The notes: generated from the letters alone by a model not told the origin. A stretch of DNA of 64,000 nucleotides from Phaseolus vulgaris (GCF_000499845.2 NC_023756.2:40176579-40240578); one strand, 5' to 3'; counted from the first letter of the stretch, positions 23,397 to 34,999 are shown. A program made the numbers and translations.

Positions 23397-24548
23397 ATGT
23401 CGGTGGCGAAGAGGAAGAGGAAGAGGGGAAGCAAAAAGAAGGAAAAGTCAAGAGACAAAATCATCAGTGACTTACCCTTTGACATTCTCTTCCACATACT
23501 GCAATTCATGAACGTAAAGCATGCAGTGCAGACTAGTGTCTTGTCAAAACAATGGAAGGACCTTTGGAAGGGTAGTGCAAGTTTCTCTATGAACTCCACA
23601 GATTTTAGAAGGGTCATTGATTATAACAGATTTGTGTCTCATTTTTTTTCTGCTCGAGATACTTCCATTACCTTACCCAAGGTTGATGTTGTTCTACACC
23701 GTTCTTCTCAGGTCCAGAAGCTGAACAGGATCATCACATATGCTGCACTGCACCATGTTCAGCAAATCACACTTCATCTTTCTTTCTACATGTTGGATTC
23801 CAAATTTCCTTCATTCATAATTCAATGTCCATCTTTGTTTTACCTTCAGATTTCCCATAAACATTTTTGTCATCCTGTGTTGAAATTTCCAAACTCTCTC
23901 CCTCTGCCAGCTTTAAAAGTGTTGCATCTTGAGAATCTTTGTTTCACTGCAAGTTACAGTGATTGTGCTGAACCCTTTTCGTGTTATAACTTGTTGCACA
24001 CTTTGATCCTTAACGATTGTTCTTTACATAGATTTGATACTGAAGAACTCTTCATATCTAATTCTAGTATTTCCACTCTTAGTCTGCATCATTTGTACAG
24101 AAAACCTTACAGATTTTTGCTTTCGACACCAAATCTTAGCTTTCTAACTGTGATGGGTCAAAGCTATCTATGCAATCTTTCAGAAGAAAATATTAAAGTT
24201 GGATCTTGGTTGAAGCTGTTTGCTAATGTAAAGGAAATGACACTCCCTGCTGCTGCCATTGGATTTATTTTAGAGGTGTTATATATTTTTATGTATTTTT
24301 TGTTTTGTTTTTGGTTCTAATACTTCTAGATATCCATTCAAATATGAATTTAATCATTGTAATGATTGTAGGTTCTATCAAAGCATAATTTAGTGGAAAC
24401 TCAAATTGCTTGTTTTCCTAAATTAGAGTCACTGAAACTGATAAAGGATATACACAGTGTAACGTCTGATGAAGCTGTAAATACGATGGTGCGGTATTTA
24501 CATAAGAACTCTCCATTCGCTAGAGTTGATTTTATAAGGAGTAGATGA
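23397..24548 (+). CDS. F-box/LRR (RNI-like) protein, two exons
   Basis: Exon 1 is 23397-24275 (293 codons) and exon 2 is 24372-24548 (58 codons plus TGA), giving ~351 residues. The intron starts with gt at 24276 and ends tgtag at 24371, phase 0. Reading through it instead adds a meaningless hydrophobic tail. The protein begins with a Lys/Arg-rich stretch (KRKRKRGSKKKEK, possibly nuclear-targeting), then an F-box (ISDLPFDILFHILQFMNVKHA, residues ~22-60, with VLSKQWKDLW). Leucine-rich repeat-like segments follow (LPALKVLHLENL; LLHTLILNDC). Exon 2 continues with FPKLESLKLIKD. Known: such proteins are substrate-recognition subunits of SCF ubiquitin ligases, binding SKP1 through the F-box. Substrate unknown. 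It is shorter than many F-box/FBD proteins and lacks a clear FBD domain. Both exons are free of lesions. Confidence 0.85.
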
Positions 24549-25303
24549 ATCACATGTTATATCTGTGTTTCCTTAGTTTTTGTTCATAGAAAAGTATCTG
24601 AGAGACTTCTACCTGCTGCTGACGATTTACTCTTTCGTCTCGGTTCGTTGGTCTACATTGCTCCTTGTATTTCTACAATTAGTTTGGCTTAATCTTCGTT
24701 TCTTTCTTCTCGCTTCTTTACTTCAATCAAGTTTTTCTTCGGAGAACATTTGCAAAAGATACTTCGACGCTCAAGTAAGTATTCGATATTCAGTGTTCGG
24801 TGTAATTAATACGCGATAATGACATATCTTTTTGTTGAAAGTCATGATTGTTTAGATGCTTATAATCGATCTATTAATATTGGACCAGATTAACATTTGG
24901 ATGTGATTAAAAGTGTATTATGCAATTTTTATGTACAACTTAAACTTGTTAATCTCTTTTTGATCTTAATGTATTTTAAATATGTCGGTCAGTTAGATCC
25001 GGTATCATCGAGACTTCTAGATCTCGTTTGGTTCTTACCGGTACAGTCTTGTATTTTTCTTTTAGTCTAATGTTTTCTATCCAAAAACTGGTATATATTT
25101 TGGAGAATTTGACTTTGAACAGTATTATTTGAACATCTTTTTAGTTTTTTTTTATTTCATTTCATTATATGCATTCTTATCACAAATGATAGATTGTTAC
25201 AGCAGCTAGCTTTCTTTGCTTTTGTTAAGAGACCTGTTGAACAGAAGACAAAATTCTCTTAAAATTGGAGAGAATTTTTTCAAAATGTAGGATTTTTATT
25301 AGT
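24549..25303. other. Downstream region of the F-box gene; nothing recognised
   Basis: Probably includes the 3' untranslated region. An open frame at 24580-24819 shows no protein family likeness. No transposon ends identified. Confidence 0.5.
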
Positions 25304-26341
25304 TATTAGGTCAAGCAAGCACATAACACTGGTGCACAAACATAAAACAAGTGTGGATATTTCGAATTTATAAATGCGGCTTTATAACCGCATTTGATCA
25401 ATACACAGTTGTAAATCAAGAAATACAAATGCGGCTATATAGCTGTATTTATAAATACTATTTACAAGTGCGACTATTTGTTTTAGCTGCACTTGTATAT
25501 GCCAAATCATTAAAAAAAAATTAAAAAATTTAAAACATCGTTAATCTTGTGTGAAGGCAACGTTGATGAAGAGTGGCATGGGAGCGCCAGCAACGGCGGC
25601 GGCAGCAGAAGCGGCGGTGGACAGGGCAGCAGCGACGGAGCAAACCAAAAAACCCTCAAGAATCCACGAAGACAATGAAAGAGTACTGAGCAATGCAAGA
25701 AACCAAACAATGTAAGAAAAACAAATGTCAGCCAATGAAACAGTGCTTCGAAACCACCAATGCAAAGAAAAAAACATATATAAGAAAAACGAAAACATGT
25801 ATGCATATATTTTTGAAGATGAAGAGGAAGAAAGAGAGCTCAAGAAACTTACATTGACACAAATGGAATGCAGATGCAGTAGAAGGAGACGAACTCAGAG
25901 TCTGAACGCGAAACGAAGGCAAAGACGAGAAAGAAAGTATGAAATTGTGTGTGGCACGCTTCAAAATTTAGGGTAAAAAAGGATTTACGAATGCGGCTAA
26001 AGGTAAAACCGCACTCGTAAATCAAAACGCTTTCATTTACAAGTGCGGCTATACAAATAGCTGCATTCGTAAATCAAGCGCTTTGATTTACAAGTGCGGC
26101 TATACAAATAGCCGCATTCGTAAATCAAAATAATTTCAAAAATGCCACCGCGTTTTTTACGAAAGCGGATAGCACAAAAGCCGCACTAAATCAAGAATAT
26201 CCTTTTCTTCTTTTTGCACTAGTGTAAGAGAGGAAAGGATATCTATTTGAGATTATATAAAAAAGCTTGTGTATTACATACTGTAGAAGGGTATATATAA
26301 GGATACCCATGCAGCCCACATAGTTACACAATTAGAATACA
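25304..26341 (-). repeat. Copia-E LTR, split by a non-autonomous CACTA element
   Basis: The two outer pieces (25304-25326 and 26225-26341) together match 29827-29962: tattaggtcaagcaa, then taagagaggaaa, then ttgtgtattacatactg and gtatatataaggataccc. The match is continuous once the 898-bp insertion is removed. Orientation is minus, because a primer-site-like tggtatcaagag adjoins the partner LTR on that strand. Confidence 0.7.
25327..26224. mobile_element. Non-autonomous CACTA element, 898 bp, with TAA target duplication
   Basis: Starts CACTGGTGCAC and ends GTGCACTAGTG as seen on the + strand (…tttttgcactagtg), with TAA immediately on both sides. Subterminal repeats of aatgcggct / agccgcattcgtaaatc type fill both flanks (about 25370-25500 and 25980-26190). 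The middle (25540-25980) has open frames on both strands but no protein likeness. Its right ~650 bp resembles 29170-29655, the right end of the neighbouring transposase-bearing CACTA, so it looks like an internal-deletion derivative of that family. Confidence 0.85.
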
Positions 26342-26404
26342 TTCTATAAACCCATAGTATGTCATTGATCCAAGTACTGGATTTGTATCTTTCGAAGTCG
26401 AAAA

Positions 26405-28797
26405 CTACATTGACTCGGCTTCAAGACTAACACCAGAATTTTGAAATGTACTCTTTTCATCCATAGAATTCGTGTAAAATATACAATTATTTACTTCGTA
26501 CGCTGTACATGAGATGACATCAAACTTCAATCCAGCAGCCAACCAGGTCAAGGTCTCTGATGTTGTTGAATCCTTGAACACCTCGTCTTTAAACCAAGGC
26601 ATGAAAGTTCTATTATGTTCCGTCAAGATCCATTTCTCTGCTTGTCTTAGGTTATTTTCCTTCACAATGGCTTTATGAGTTTCTATGTAAGGTATAATTT
26701 CATATGTGTTATTCAATATATACAAATGTGCTTGCAAGACTTCTGATTGAGATTTGCTTACAATATTCTCACCACGTAAACATTTACTTGTAGAACGTCT
26801 GTGCTGCCATGAATTAGTTGGAAGACCTAATGGATTTGTTTTTGACATGTACTCTGAACAAAATTCAATACTTTTTTTAGCTATGTACCTTTCAATCATT
26901 GAAGCTTCTGAACGATAATGATTTTTCACATAACCTTTCAAATTTTCATATACCGCTCAACAGGATACATTCATCTTAAGTACACTGGTCCACACAATCT
27001 AACCTCTCTTACCAGATGCACCACTAGATGAACCATGATGTCAAAAACGGATGGAGGAAAAAACATCTTCAATTCACACAAGATAACAACAATTTCATTT
27101 TGAAGTTCATCTAGTTTTGATGGATCAATGACTTTACAACAGATGGAAGAGAAGAATGAGCACAAACGGGTTATGGTATGTCTAACATTTTTTGGTAAGA
27201 TCCCACGAATAGCTATCGACAACAACTGTTGCATCAAGATGTGGCAATCATGAGACTTCAATCCAATTAACTTCAAATATTGCATTGACACTAGACTCTT
27301 CACATTTGAGGAATGTCCTTGTGGCACTTTCACACCCTTTAGACATTGACAAAAACTAATTTTTTCATCTTTTGAGATTGTGTAACAGGTTGGGGGCAAA
27401 TATGTACGCTTACCCATTTTTATGGGTGCCAACTCGCCTCGTATGTTCATCTCAATCAAATCTAAAAAAGCATTTAGACCATCTTTGTCTTCCTGTTAAT
27501 GTTAAGAGGTGTACCAATTAAGTTATCACACACATTCTTCTCAACATCCATTACATCTATATAATGTCTGACTTCTAACCTCGACCAGTACGGAAGATCA
27601 AAGAAGATTGATTTCTTCTTCCAAATATTTGTCACAAATGACTTTTTTTTTACTTACAGAAGGTGTGGTCTATGTTATTTACCTTTTCGTAAACCTCAAC
27701 ACCAGTTAATGGAGTTGGTGGACCACTAGCTTCTTAGTGTCCATTAAAGGCTTTTTTCAACCTCCGGTAAGGATGATGACTTCTAAGAAACCTCCGATGC
27801 CGAAGATATATTGTCTTCCTTCCATGTTTCAATTGTTGAGAAGCAGTGTCTTCTGTTGGACATGCTTTATGACCCTTAACACTATAACCTGATAAGTTAC
27901 CATATGCCGGAAAGTCATTGATGGTGCAAAATAACATGGCATGTAGCTTGAAAGTTTCATTAGCAAATTCGTCAAATACTTCAACACCCTTGTAGGGATA
28001 TCGTGTGCGGAAGCGTGATAATTTCAACCAAAGATTATGAGAAATTAAAGTAACAAGAAAAATGAGAATAATACCAGAAATTTTTAGGTGGAAAACCCCT
28101 TTAAATAGAGGTAAAAAACCACCGGCGAGAGGACCAAAACTTCCACTATAATGGTACTGGGAGTACAATGAATTTCTCTCAGGCTAATAGATAAATAGTC
28201 CCAAAACAAATTCTCTCTATAAGGATTAAACACTTACACCCAAGAGAAGAAATAGAGAGTATAGGAAAAGAGAGAGGAAGCGTGTGTGTTGTTGTTTGTT
28301 GTGTGTTACATTGCTTGAAGGAAACCACTATATATAGTGGTTTTAGGAGACAACAATAATAAAATCAATTAATGGTAAGTAACCTCCCATTTATGCCAAG
28401 ATAACGGTAAAGGTGAGTCATAACCCACAAATCTCCACCTTGACTTGCCTTTGATTGGAACACTCTCTCGCCATGAAGCCTTGATTAAGTATGGATAATA
28501 CCAGCTAAGTTCAGGCAATGATCGAACTTAATCGGTGGAAGTGGCTTGGTCAACATGCTTCATCCATGATGGACCCCACGTATTCTTCAGTTACGGAAAC
28601 CCATCACATAGCAGGTGCTCCCTCATTATATTAACATCCAGTATCTTTCCATTCAAACAGTTAACGCACAAACACTTGATCTTTGCTTCATCATGACCAC
28701 TATTAATCGCATTACGTTGTGCAAATTGTAGAAATTCTTTTACTCCTCTTTCGTACTCGTCACTTATACGAACAAAATTTATCCAATTTTGATCCAT
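26405..28797 (-). pseudogene. CACTA (En/Spm) TNP2-type transposase remnant
   Basis: Read from the right: 28797-28591 is the N-terminal transposase-associated domain (WINFVRISDEYERGVKEF, with Cys pairs CLCVNCLNG). 27990-27734 is the core with FKLHAMLFCTINDFPAYGNL and GYSVKGHKACP. 27459-26971 and 26941-26405 hold the downstream DUF4218-like part (LKSHDCHILMQQLL; MKGYVKNHYRSEASMIERY). It is interrupted by a copia LTR fragment at 27991-28552 and by frameshifts near 27470-27730 and 26950. Known: TNP2-type proteins bind element ends and catalyse cut-and-paste transposition. This copy cannot. Confidence 0.85.
27991..28552 (-). mobile_element. Copia-B fragment: 3' LTR (439 bp) plus ~120 bp of internal sequence
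   Basis: 27991 (tgtagggatatcgtgtgcgg) to 28429 (cataacccaca) matches the LTRs at 53567-54085 and 39004-39550 with one internal deletion. The following bases (aatctccaccttgacttgcc) match the interior next to the 3' LTR of the complete copy, including the polypurine tract read on the minus strand. It is embedded in the CACTA-1 transposase, between its N-terminal domain and core. Confidence 0.85.
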
Positions 28798-29655
28798 TAT
28801 ATATTCTGAAATGGTTAGGATTTTTCAATCAGTGTTCTATCTCAGGCGTTTGCCAATGGTCAAACACCCCCGGACTCAATACCAGAACGTATTATTGCCG
28901 AATATAACATATAAAGTAACAACTAACTACTAAATAATATAAATTTTAAAAAATACAAATTACATAATACATAAAAAAGAACAAATTCAAAATATAATAA
29001 GTACTAATACTAAATAATATAAATTTTTAAAAATAAAAATTATAATACATAAAAAACATATAAATTTAAAATATAATAAATACTAAATAATATAAAATTT
29101 AAAATATACAAATTATAATACATAAAAAAAAATTCAAAAAATTAAAGAAAAATTCAAAAAAGTTATAACACCACACCAACCTTGTGTGTGAACCAACGTT
29201 GGTGGTGAAGAGTGGCAAGGGAGCGCCATCAACAGCAGTGGTGGAGCAGTGACGGAGTAGCCAATGGAACAATACCTTCGACCACCAATGCAAGCATAAA
29301 AAACAAATATAAGGAAACAAAAACAAAATTATAAAACGTACATTAGTGAAGATGGAGAGGAAGAAAGCGAATCAAGAAACTCACACACGTATAATGAAGA
29401 TGCAGAAAAAGAGATGAACTTCTTACGCCAGGGCAAGAACAATGCAAACGAGAGGCAAGAGGAGAAAGAAACTACGAAAGTGTGTGGCGTGCTTAAAAAA
29501 TTTAGGGTAAAAAAGATTTACAAATTCGGCTAAAGGTAAAAACCGCATTTGTAAATCAAATTAATTTAAAAAATGTCACGACATTTTTTACGAATGTGTT
29601 TAAGCTCAAAGCCTCACTAAATAAAGAACATTCTTTTCTTCATTTTGTACTAGTG

Positions 29656-29962
29656 AGGAAACTGTTGCTTCCGTAGCAAAAAAATTTCTTCAGACAGTTT
29701 CAGAGAGATTGATGTGGTAAAAGAAGTGAGGAGAAGATGGAAGAAGAAGAAGATAAAGAAGCCATAGAAATTGTGGATGTAGCGAAAGACATGAGGGAGA
29801 AAAACAACAATGAACTCTTGATACCATATTAGGTCAAGCAAACAAATAAGAGAGGAAATGATCACTATTGAGATTATATCAAAAAACTTGTGTATTACAT
29901 ACTGCATAAGGGTATATATAAGGATACCCATGCAGTCTACACATTTACAAAGTTAGAATACA
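29656..29962 (-). pseudogene. Copia-E 5' LTR, primer site and gag start
   Basis: The 136-bp LTR is 29827-29962. On the minus strand it is followed by tggtatcaagag (initiator tRNA-Met-like primer site) and then an ATG-led frame whose end reads ISLKLSEEIFLLRKQQF, a copia gag start. The frame is cut by the CACTA-1 terminus at 29655. The rest of gag-pol is absent. The partner LTR is 25304-26341. Confidence 0.6.
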
Positions 29963-30973
29963 TTTTTTTAATAAAATGTATGAAGTTATTTTTTTAATAT
30001 CTTGCTATGAATAAGAGTAAGTAGAATTTTTTTTTTTTTATTTTTTTTATTTTTTATTTTTTTATAATAGATAATATAGGTAACCTAATGCTGGGAAGAG
30101 ATAATAGATTTGAGTTGTACATGTATCTTTAATTATGAAAAACTCTAAAATTTTTCCTATTATAGAAAAATTTAGTTTGCAAATATTTTATACTTTTTTA
30201 TAAACTATTAATTTTTATCAATTATTCTCTTCAATTTTATCATTTTCTTTTCCATTTCAACCATTGTTTGATTATTAACATAATTACTAGTTGACAGATT
30301 TTTAAATGTGTGGATAAAAAACACACCAATTTTTTTAAAGCATGAATTGAATCATTGATATTTCAGAGGAATTAAAACAATATTTTATCCGTGGCCATCT
30401 TGTGATAGTTTATTGAATAAGTAATATTTTGGAATCATTCATTTAATTACTATAATTTGGTTTTAATATTATTAACAAATTTCTATTTACTTTTTTAAAA
30501 AAAAAATTCAAAACTGATAAATTTATTCTCTGTCGTAGTTGCAAACACCACACCTTTAACTTTCTTATCTAAGCTTCTATTAAAAATTTAAATGGCGAGG
30601 AATGAATGTAAGTAATTTATTCTATACATCTTTATTGACTTTTTTTATTCTTTTGTTTTTTTGCAGATTTATCTCCATTTTCGACAAAGACTTGAAGTGA
30701 ATGATATCACAAAAGAAGAAGATAACATAATCGAGACATCTTATTTAACATTATCAAATTTATTACTATTAGGTTTTTTTGTTTATTTTTTTAAAATAGA
30801 CTTGTATTATGAATTTGATCATAGCATGTGTATACGAAGGATTATGATACCATTCATACCAATTCCAGTCAATTTTTACACAACAAGAATGTTTATATTT
30901 TCTTGACACTTTCTCACCAATTGTAATATTAACCATTGTACGTGTTATTCTTGTTATTGTAACCATCAACAAA
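29963..30973. other. AT-rich spacer with poly-T tract
   Basis: A ~55-base T-rich run lies at 30022-30064. Nothing coding is recognised; the open frame at 30661-30906 has no family likeness. Confidence 0.5.
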
Positions 30974-30994
30974 CACTACCAAAAAAAAAAAAAT

Positions 30995-31440
30995 TAACGT
31001 TTGCAAGGGTTTTAATCCCCGTTAAGTGAGTTACCCGCGATTTGTTTTTTTTCTAGAAGGTGCAGCGCTGTTAACGGATTACCAGCAGTTTTAAGTAATC
31101 CCTGGAAGATCATTTTGAAACTTACAAGAATTTTTTTTATCGTTTTCAGGAGTTTTAACCCCCATTAAGTGAGTTACCCGCGATTTATTTTTTTCCTAGG
31201 AGGTGCAGCGTCGTTAATGGATTACCGGCGGTTTTGAGTAACCCCTGGAAGATCATTTTGAAACTTACAAGATTTTTTTTAACATTTTCAGGGGTTTTAA
31301 CCCCTGTTAAGTGAGTTACCCACGATTTGTTTTTTTCCTAGAAGGTGCAACATCGTTAATGGATTACTGGCGGTTTTGACTAACCCTTGGAAGATCTTTT
31401 CAAAATCCCCGGTATTACCAGGGCTTTTCGTAACCCAGTA
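30995..31440. repeat. Three subterminal ~142-bp direct repeats of CACTA-2
   Basis: The anchor gtgagttacccgcgattt (third copy cacgattt) occurs at 31026, 31169 and 31311. Each unit also holds ggttttaa-ccc, aggtgcagc and ggaagatc. A partial fourth unit ends near 31440. Subterminal repeats of this kind are typical transposase-binding regions in CACTA elements. Confidence 0.8.
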
Positions 31441-32649
31441 TATATAAAAATCCTGGTAAGAGTTTTGAATATTTTCTATCCTTTCTACATTAGATTTTGT
31501 ACTTATGTTTATGAAACAATGTCATTGTGACATTGCATATTATTGTTTTTAATTTTCATGTTCTAAAACAAGTGTAGTAAAAGAAATTTTTAACATTTAT
31601 TTTTTCAATCATAAGTAACTAAGGTGAAGAAGATTCATAATAATGCTTCTTTCTTATAGTGAAACTAAATGATGGAAAAACTTGATTCAATTTGTCTCTT
31701 CCATAAGGTAGCGTGTGTGAGGAATAATGTAAAAGTTAAGAAAGTTTTGAAATTAATATATTCATGAATGGTAATAGTTTAAATATAAGTTAAAATTATT
31801 ATACATTTAATTTATTTTTTTCTAATAAAAATAAGGTTTTGTTTTCCTAAGAAAAGCCTCTTCCAAACAATGCATCATTTATAACCATTCAAGTTCAACA
31901 TTTCCAAAGGCATGCATTAGACTCAGTTGAATAAAACACTTGAACTACTCTTAAAACACCTTTAATATTCCCATATTAGTTTTTAAATGTCATTTAAGAT
32001 TATATTTAGAAAATAAAAATAAAGAAATACAATACTTTTTATTTTAATATTTTTTTTTTCATTTCTACATCATTGTAAGTAAACTAATTATATATTAGGT
32101 AAAAATACAAGGATGTAAATAATAGAATTTGATATTTCTTTTGATGTGAATGGTGATGAGGTTAATTCATATGCTTGAATTTTTTTCCTAGAAAGAACAC
32201 AAGAAGAAACTAATTAAAATTACATTAAGTGTGGTTGACAATTATATAATTTTTACAATTGAACTTATACCAATTTCCCTTGCTTCATCACTCACAAATG
32301 CTCCATTAGTATGTTTATGTTTATGTTTATCCTTTATCACTCACAAATGCTCCATACATCTCCTCTACTAACCTTGTGTCCACACTCTTTTTCCTATTAA
32401 AAGGAAGAAAAATTATGAAACAATGTAAGAGAGACTAAAACATAAATTTGACATGAACATATGTATTGATATCACCATTTCATCTCTTTTCCTTGCAATG
32501 CTCTTAGATCCACCTGTGTGAGCAATGATTTGCTTTTTCCTATTTTATTTATTTTTTAGGGCATTTTCCTAATCATCAACATATAAAAATTAATAAGTTT
32601 GAATGTAAATGCCTAAAAAATGTTTCAGTTATACCTTTGTTTTTGAATT

Positions 32650-33606
32650 TAGACGATAATCCACAAAACAAGTCCAATGATCTCTATCTATTCCTTCTAG
32701 AGCCATTGTAATCAATTCATCTCTTGTACATGTTCCATCATTCCTTTGTTCCCACAATTCTTGTCAGTAGTCTCTCTATTTTGTGTTAAGTGATTTAAGG
32801 ACATGATTTATATGAACATCATAACGAACATGAAATTTAGCCTTCAAAACAATCAACAATTAAAATTAACAATAATTATAATATATATAAATTATAAATT
32901 AAATTATAGTATAATTTTGGATATGATTTCCTGAATAGTGTGTTTAAGTATATATTCTTTATAAATTTTAGGAACCTTCCTTAAGCTAGAATAACTAATA
33001 GGAAATGCATTATAGTTTCTTGCAATACTACCTAAGAACCTATTCAATAATGCTCCACCATATGCATTTGGTTGACCCTCATTATTCCATTGCACAACAA
33101 TCCTTTCATTTGGAGGTAGATACCAAACATCATTGGTTCTTAGCTGTTTTGTGTTTCTCTTTCCTTCCTCATCTGTGAAATAATACAAACATTTGTCTTA
33201 AGGGATATAAGACTAAACCAAAAAATAATATTGCATATATAACTATATATAACATTATATGCTTTTAACAAATTGATAGTAGATTTATACAAATTTCCAT
33301 TTTGCACTTGATATATAATGGCTTACCAATGACATCAACAAGCCATGCTCTTTTGTAGGCTGCAGGCCTTTGTTGATGTGTTTGCAACTCAGATTCCTCA
33401 TTTTCTTCATTTTCATTTTTTGAATATACATCTGATGTACCAAGTATTATTGGTCCAAGTACATGTACAAATTGATTTGGTGGCTCAGAATTACATTGAG
33501 GTGCAATTGGGGGTTGAGCAATGAATGTAGGAGCAGAGTTGGTATGACTAGTTGAACGTATCCTCACTTTCAAAGTTCCTACATCCAGATCTTCTAACCA
33601 CATCAC
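32650..33606 (-). pseudogene. Plant transposase family Ptta/En/Spm (Transposase_24-like) remnant
   Basis: Exon 33327-33606 (with RPAAYKRAWLVDVI) joins by a clear 154-bp intron (33173-33326, donor gtaagc, acceptor tttcacag, phase kept) to a segment with VWYLPPNERIVVQWNN and GALLNRFLGSIARNYNAFP. A further stretch at 32650-32850 reads, with a stop, like the conserved end of the family (ELWEQRNDGTCTRDELITMA). Proteins of this family are encoded as second genes of CACTA elements and may bind DNA ends. Exon ends below 32904 are unclear. A stop in the last segment argues for decay. Confidence 0.65.
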
Positions 33607-33640
33607 CCTGACCTTTAGATCTTCTAACCTAGGATTCTAT

Positions 33641-34193
33641 TGAAAAGAATAAGACTAGCTCCCCTTATATGAACTTGAGCAGATGCTCCCTAAGAGCTCC
33701 AAGCTACCAAAAGCTCAAGGGTAGCCTAACCTGCACCAGAGTCCTGATAAAAAATCTAACAATACCACTAGGACCCTAAGCTAACAGAGACTAAGCTTAA
33801 ATTAAAGACAAACCTAAACAGATCAAAACTAATTCAAAGGAAAAGGAACCAATAATGAACCTACTCTATCTGAGATTTTTGATCGGACAAACTTGTAGAG
33901 TTCACTGCCACAAATCCAATGGCAGACTCCGATTGTCAAATTGATAAGCGAGAATATTAGAATCTCAGAGAGAATGGAGAGAAAAGGAAAATGGATATAA
34001 AATGAACTTACTCTATCAAAGATTATGATCGGGCAGTGTTGTAGACTTCGCTGTCAGGAGTCTAATGGCGTACTTCGATCGTCAAACTGATGAGCGAGGA
34101 GGTCAAAATCTTAGAGAAAAGGCATAGGAAAAGAAAATGGAGTTTTTAGAAAGATGATGGTTCTTTTAAAATGAAACATGAATAATTGAATTT
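33641..34193. other. Unassigned, with internal ~130-bp repeat
   Basis: Two copies of a segment with ctactctatc, gatcgg, gtagagttcactgc/gtagacttcgctg, then aatggc, cttcgatcgtcaaa and ctgatgagcgag lie at about 33860-33960 and 34008-34105. No coding likeness recognised. Confidence 0.45.
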
Positions 34194-34421
34194 CTATTTA
34201 TATGCTCTTTTAAATTTAATAATAAAATATTCAAGTGTCATTTTAATTATACCACTTTTACTCAAACTATTTTTCTCGGTCCTTACATTCTTCCCAACAA
34301 GAAAAATTTTCGTCCTAAAAAATTGACATGCGATAAAGAGATAGGGATAGGTTTCTCTCATGGTTTCTTTTATTTCCCAAGATGAATCACCAAACCTATC
34401 ATCTTGTACTACCTTCATCAT
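34194..34421 (-). pseudogene. Possible gypsy (chromovirus) pol 3' end remnant
   Basis: A 75-codon frame with VVQDDRFGDSSWEIKETM, then a segment ending in a G-rich stretch and a frame resembling the last residues of chromovirus polyproteins before the 3' LTR (a W-E motif followed by an acidic/Phe pattern). Recognition is by pattern only and no other domain of such an element is present. Confidence 0.3.
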
Positions 34422-34477
34422 AATGATAGTCTTTCCTATGAACTATGTAGTTAGATGATCTTCAATCTTAATTGGTT

Positions 34478-34981
34478 TTACTTTAACAAAAAAACATGTG
34501 GAGTCATCCAAGTGTCCCTTGTTGATACTTGAAATATTTTTTCAGGAAGCTTTGTCTCAACCGAGTAGTGTTGTGTGTTTATCCTTGGGAGTTTTAAGGT
34601 TTCTTGATATACAGATCTGTGTGTCCCACCCTTTCCAAAGCTCGCCAGTTTAAATAGTAGGTAAGCCCGAACATTCTGTTCTCTCAGGACATGAGTGAGC
34701 TCGAACATGGAGAATGCTTTGGCCAAGGCATTCACATACTTGAGGTATGATGCCAACTGAGGGTCTTTGGCTTGACAGGCTCTGCTAACTTGCCCGGTTA
34801 CGAGCGAGGAATCACTCTTGCCTAGTAAGTTACGTACGCTGACTTCCTGAGCTAACAACATCCCGGTGATGAGGGCTTCATATCCTACTTGGTTGTTGGC
34901 CTTAAACGTAAATTTTGGGGATTGTTCGAGGAGGACCCCGTTGGGTCCTTCCAAGATGATATCTGCTGCATTACCCCTCAA
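34478..34981 (-). pseudogene. Tat-3 archaeal-type RNase H fragment
   Basis: Homologous to 9921-10318 of Tat-1: GNAADIILEGPNGVLLEQ, YEALITGMLLAQEVSV, LGKSDSSLVTGQV, LREQNVRAYLLFKLASFGKGG. It is open for 167 codons, better preserved than in Tat-1, but flanked by broken sequence. The downstream integrase is absent: the frame drifts off at its end near 34478. Confidence 0.8.
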
Positions 34982-34999
34982 GTTTGATGAACCATCTAC

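Larger units (their letters stand above)
26342..29655 (-). mobile_element. CACTA-1: transposase-bearing CACTA remnant with right end preserved
   Basis: The right terminus …ttgtactagtg at 29655 is the inverse of CACTAGTAC, and the subterminal region (29510-29640) carries gcggct-like words as in the 898-bp element. The transposase remnant lies inside on the minus strand. The left terminus was not found, so the element is truncated. 28900-29160 is AT-rich filler. The right end sits inside the copia gag start at 29656-29826, so the element inserted there. Confidence 0.7.
30974..33640 (-). mobile_element. CACTA-2: second CACTA-like element, left end and transposase-associated gene
   Basis: Starts CACTACC followed by an A-run at 30974, then three ~142-bp subterminal direct repeats, then 1.2 kb of noncoding DNA, then a minus-strand Ptta/En/Spm-type coding remnant. 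The opposite terminus was not located; similarity fades before 33640. The A-rich subterminal start and gene content support CACTA membership, but one end alone does not prove it. Confidence 0.55.

Noticed and set aside
24580..24819. Possible small membrane protein downstream of the F-box gene
   Set aside because: No family likeness and position fits the 3' untranslated region.
25510..25976. Overlapping frames on both strands in the middle of the 898-bp CACTA
   Set aside because: Low-complexity (poly-Ser, poly-Ala, Phe-rich) and opposed on both strands; no domain.
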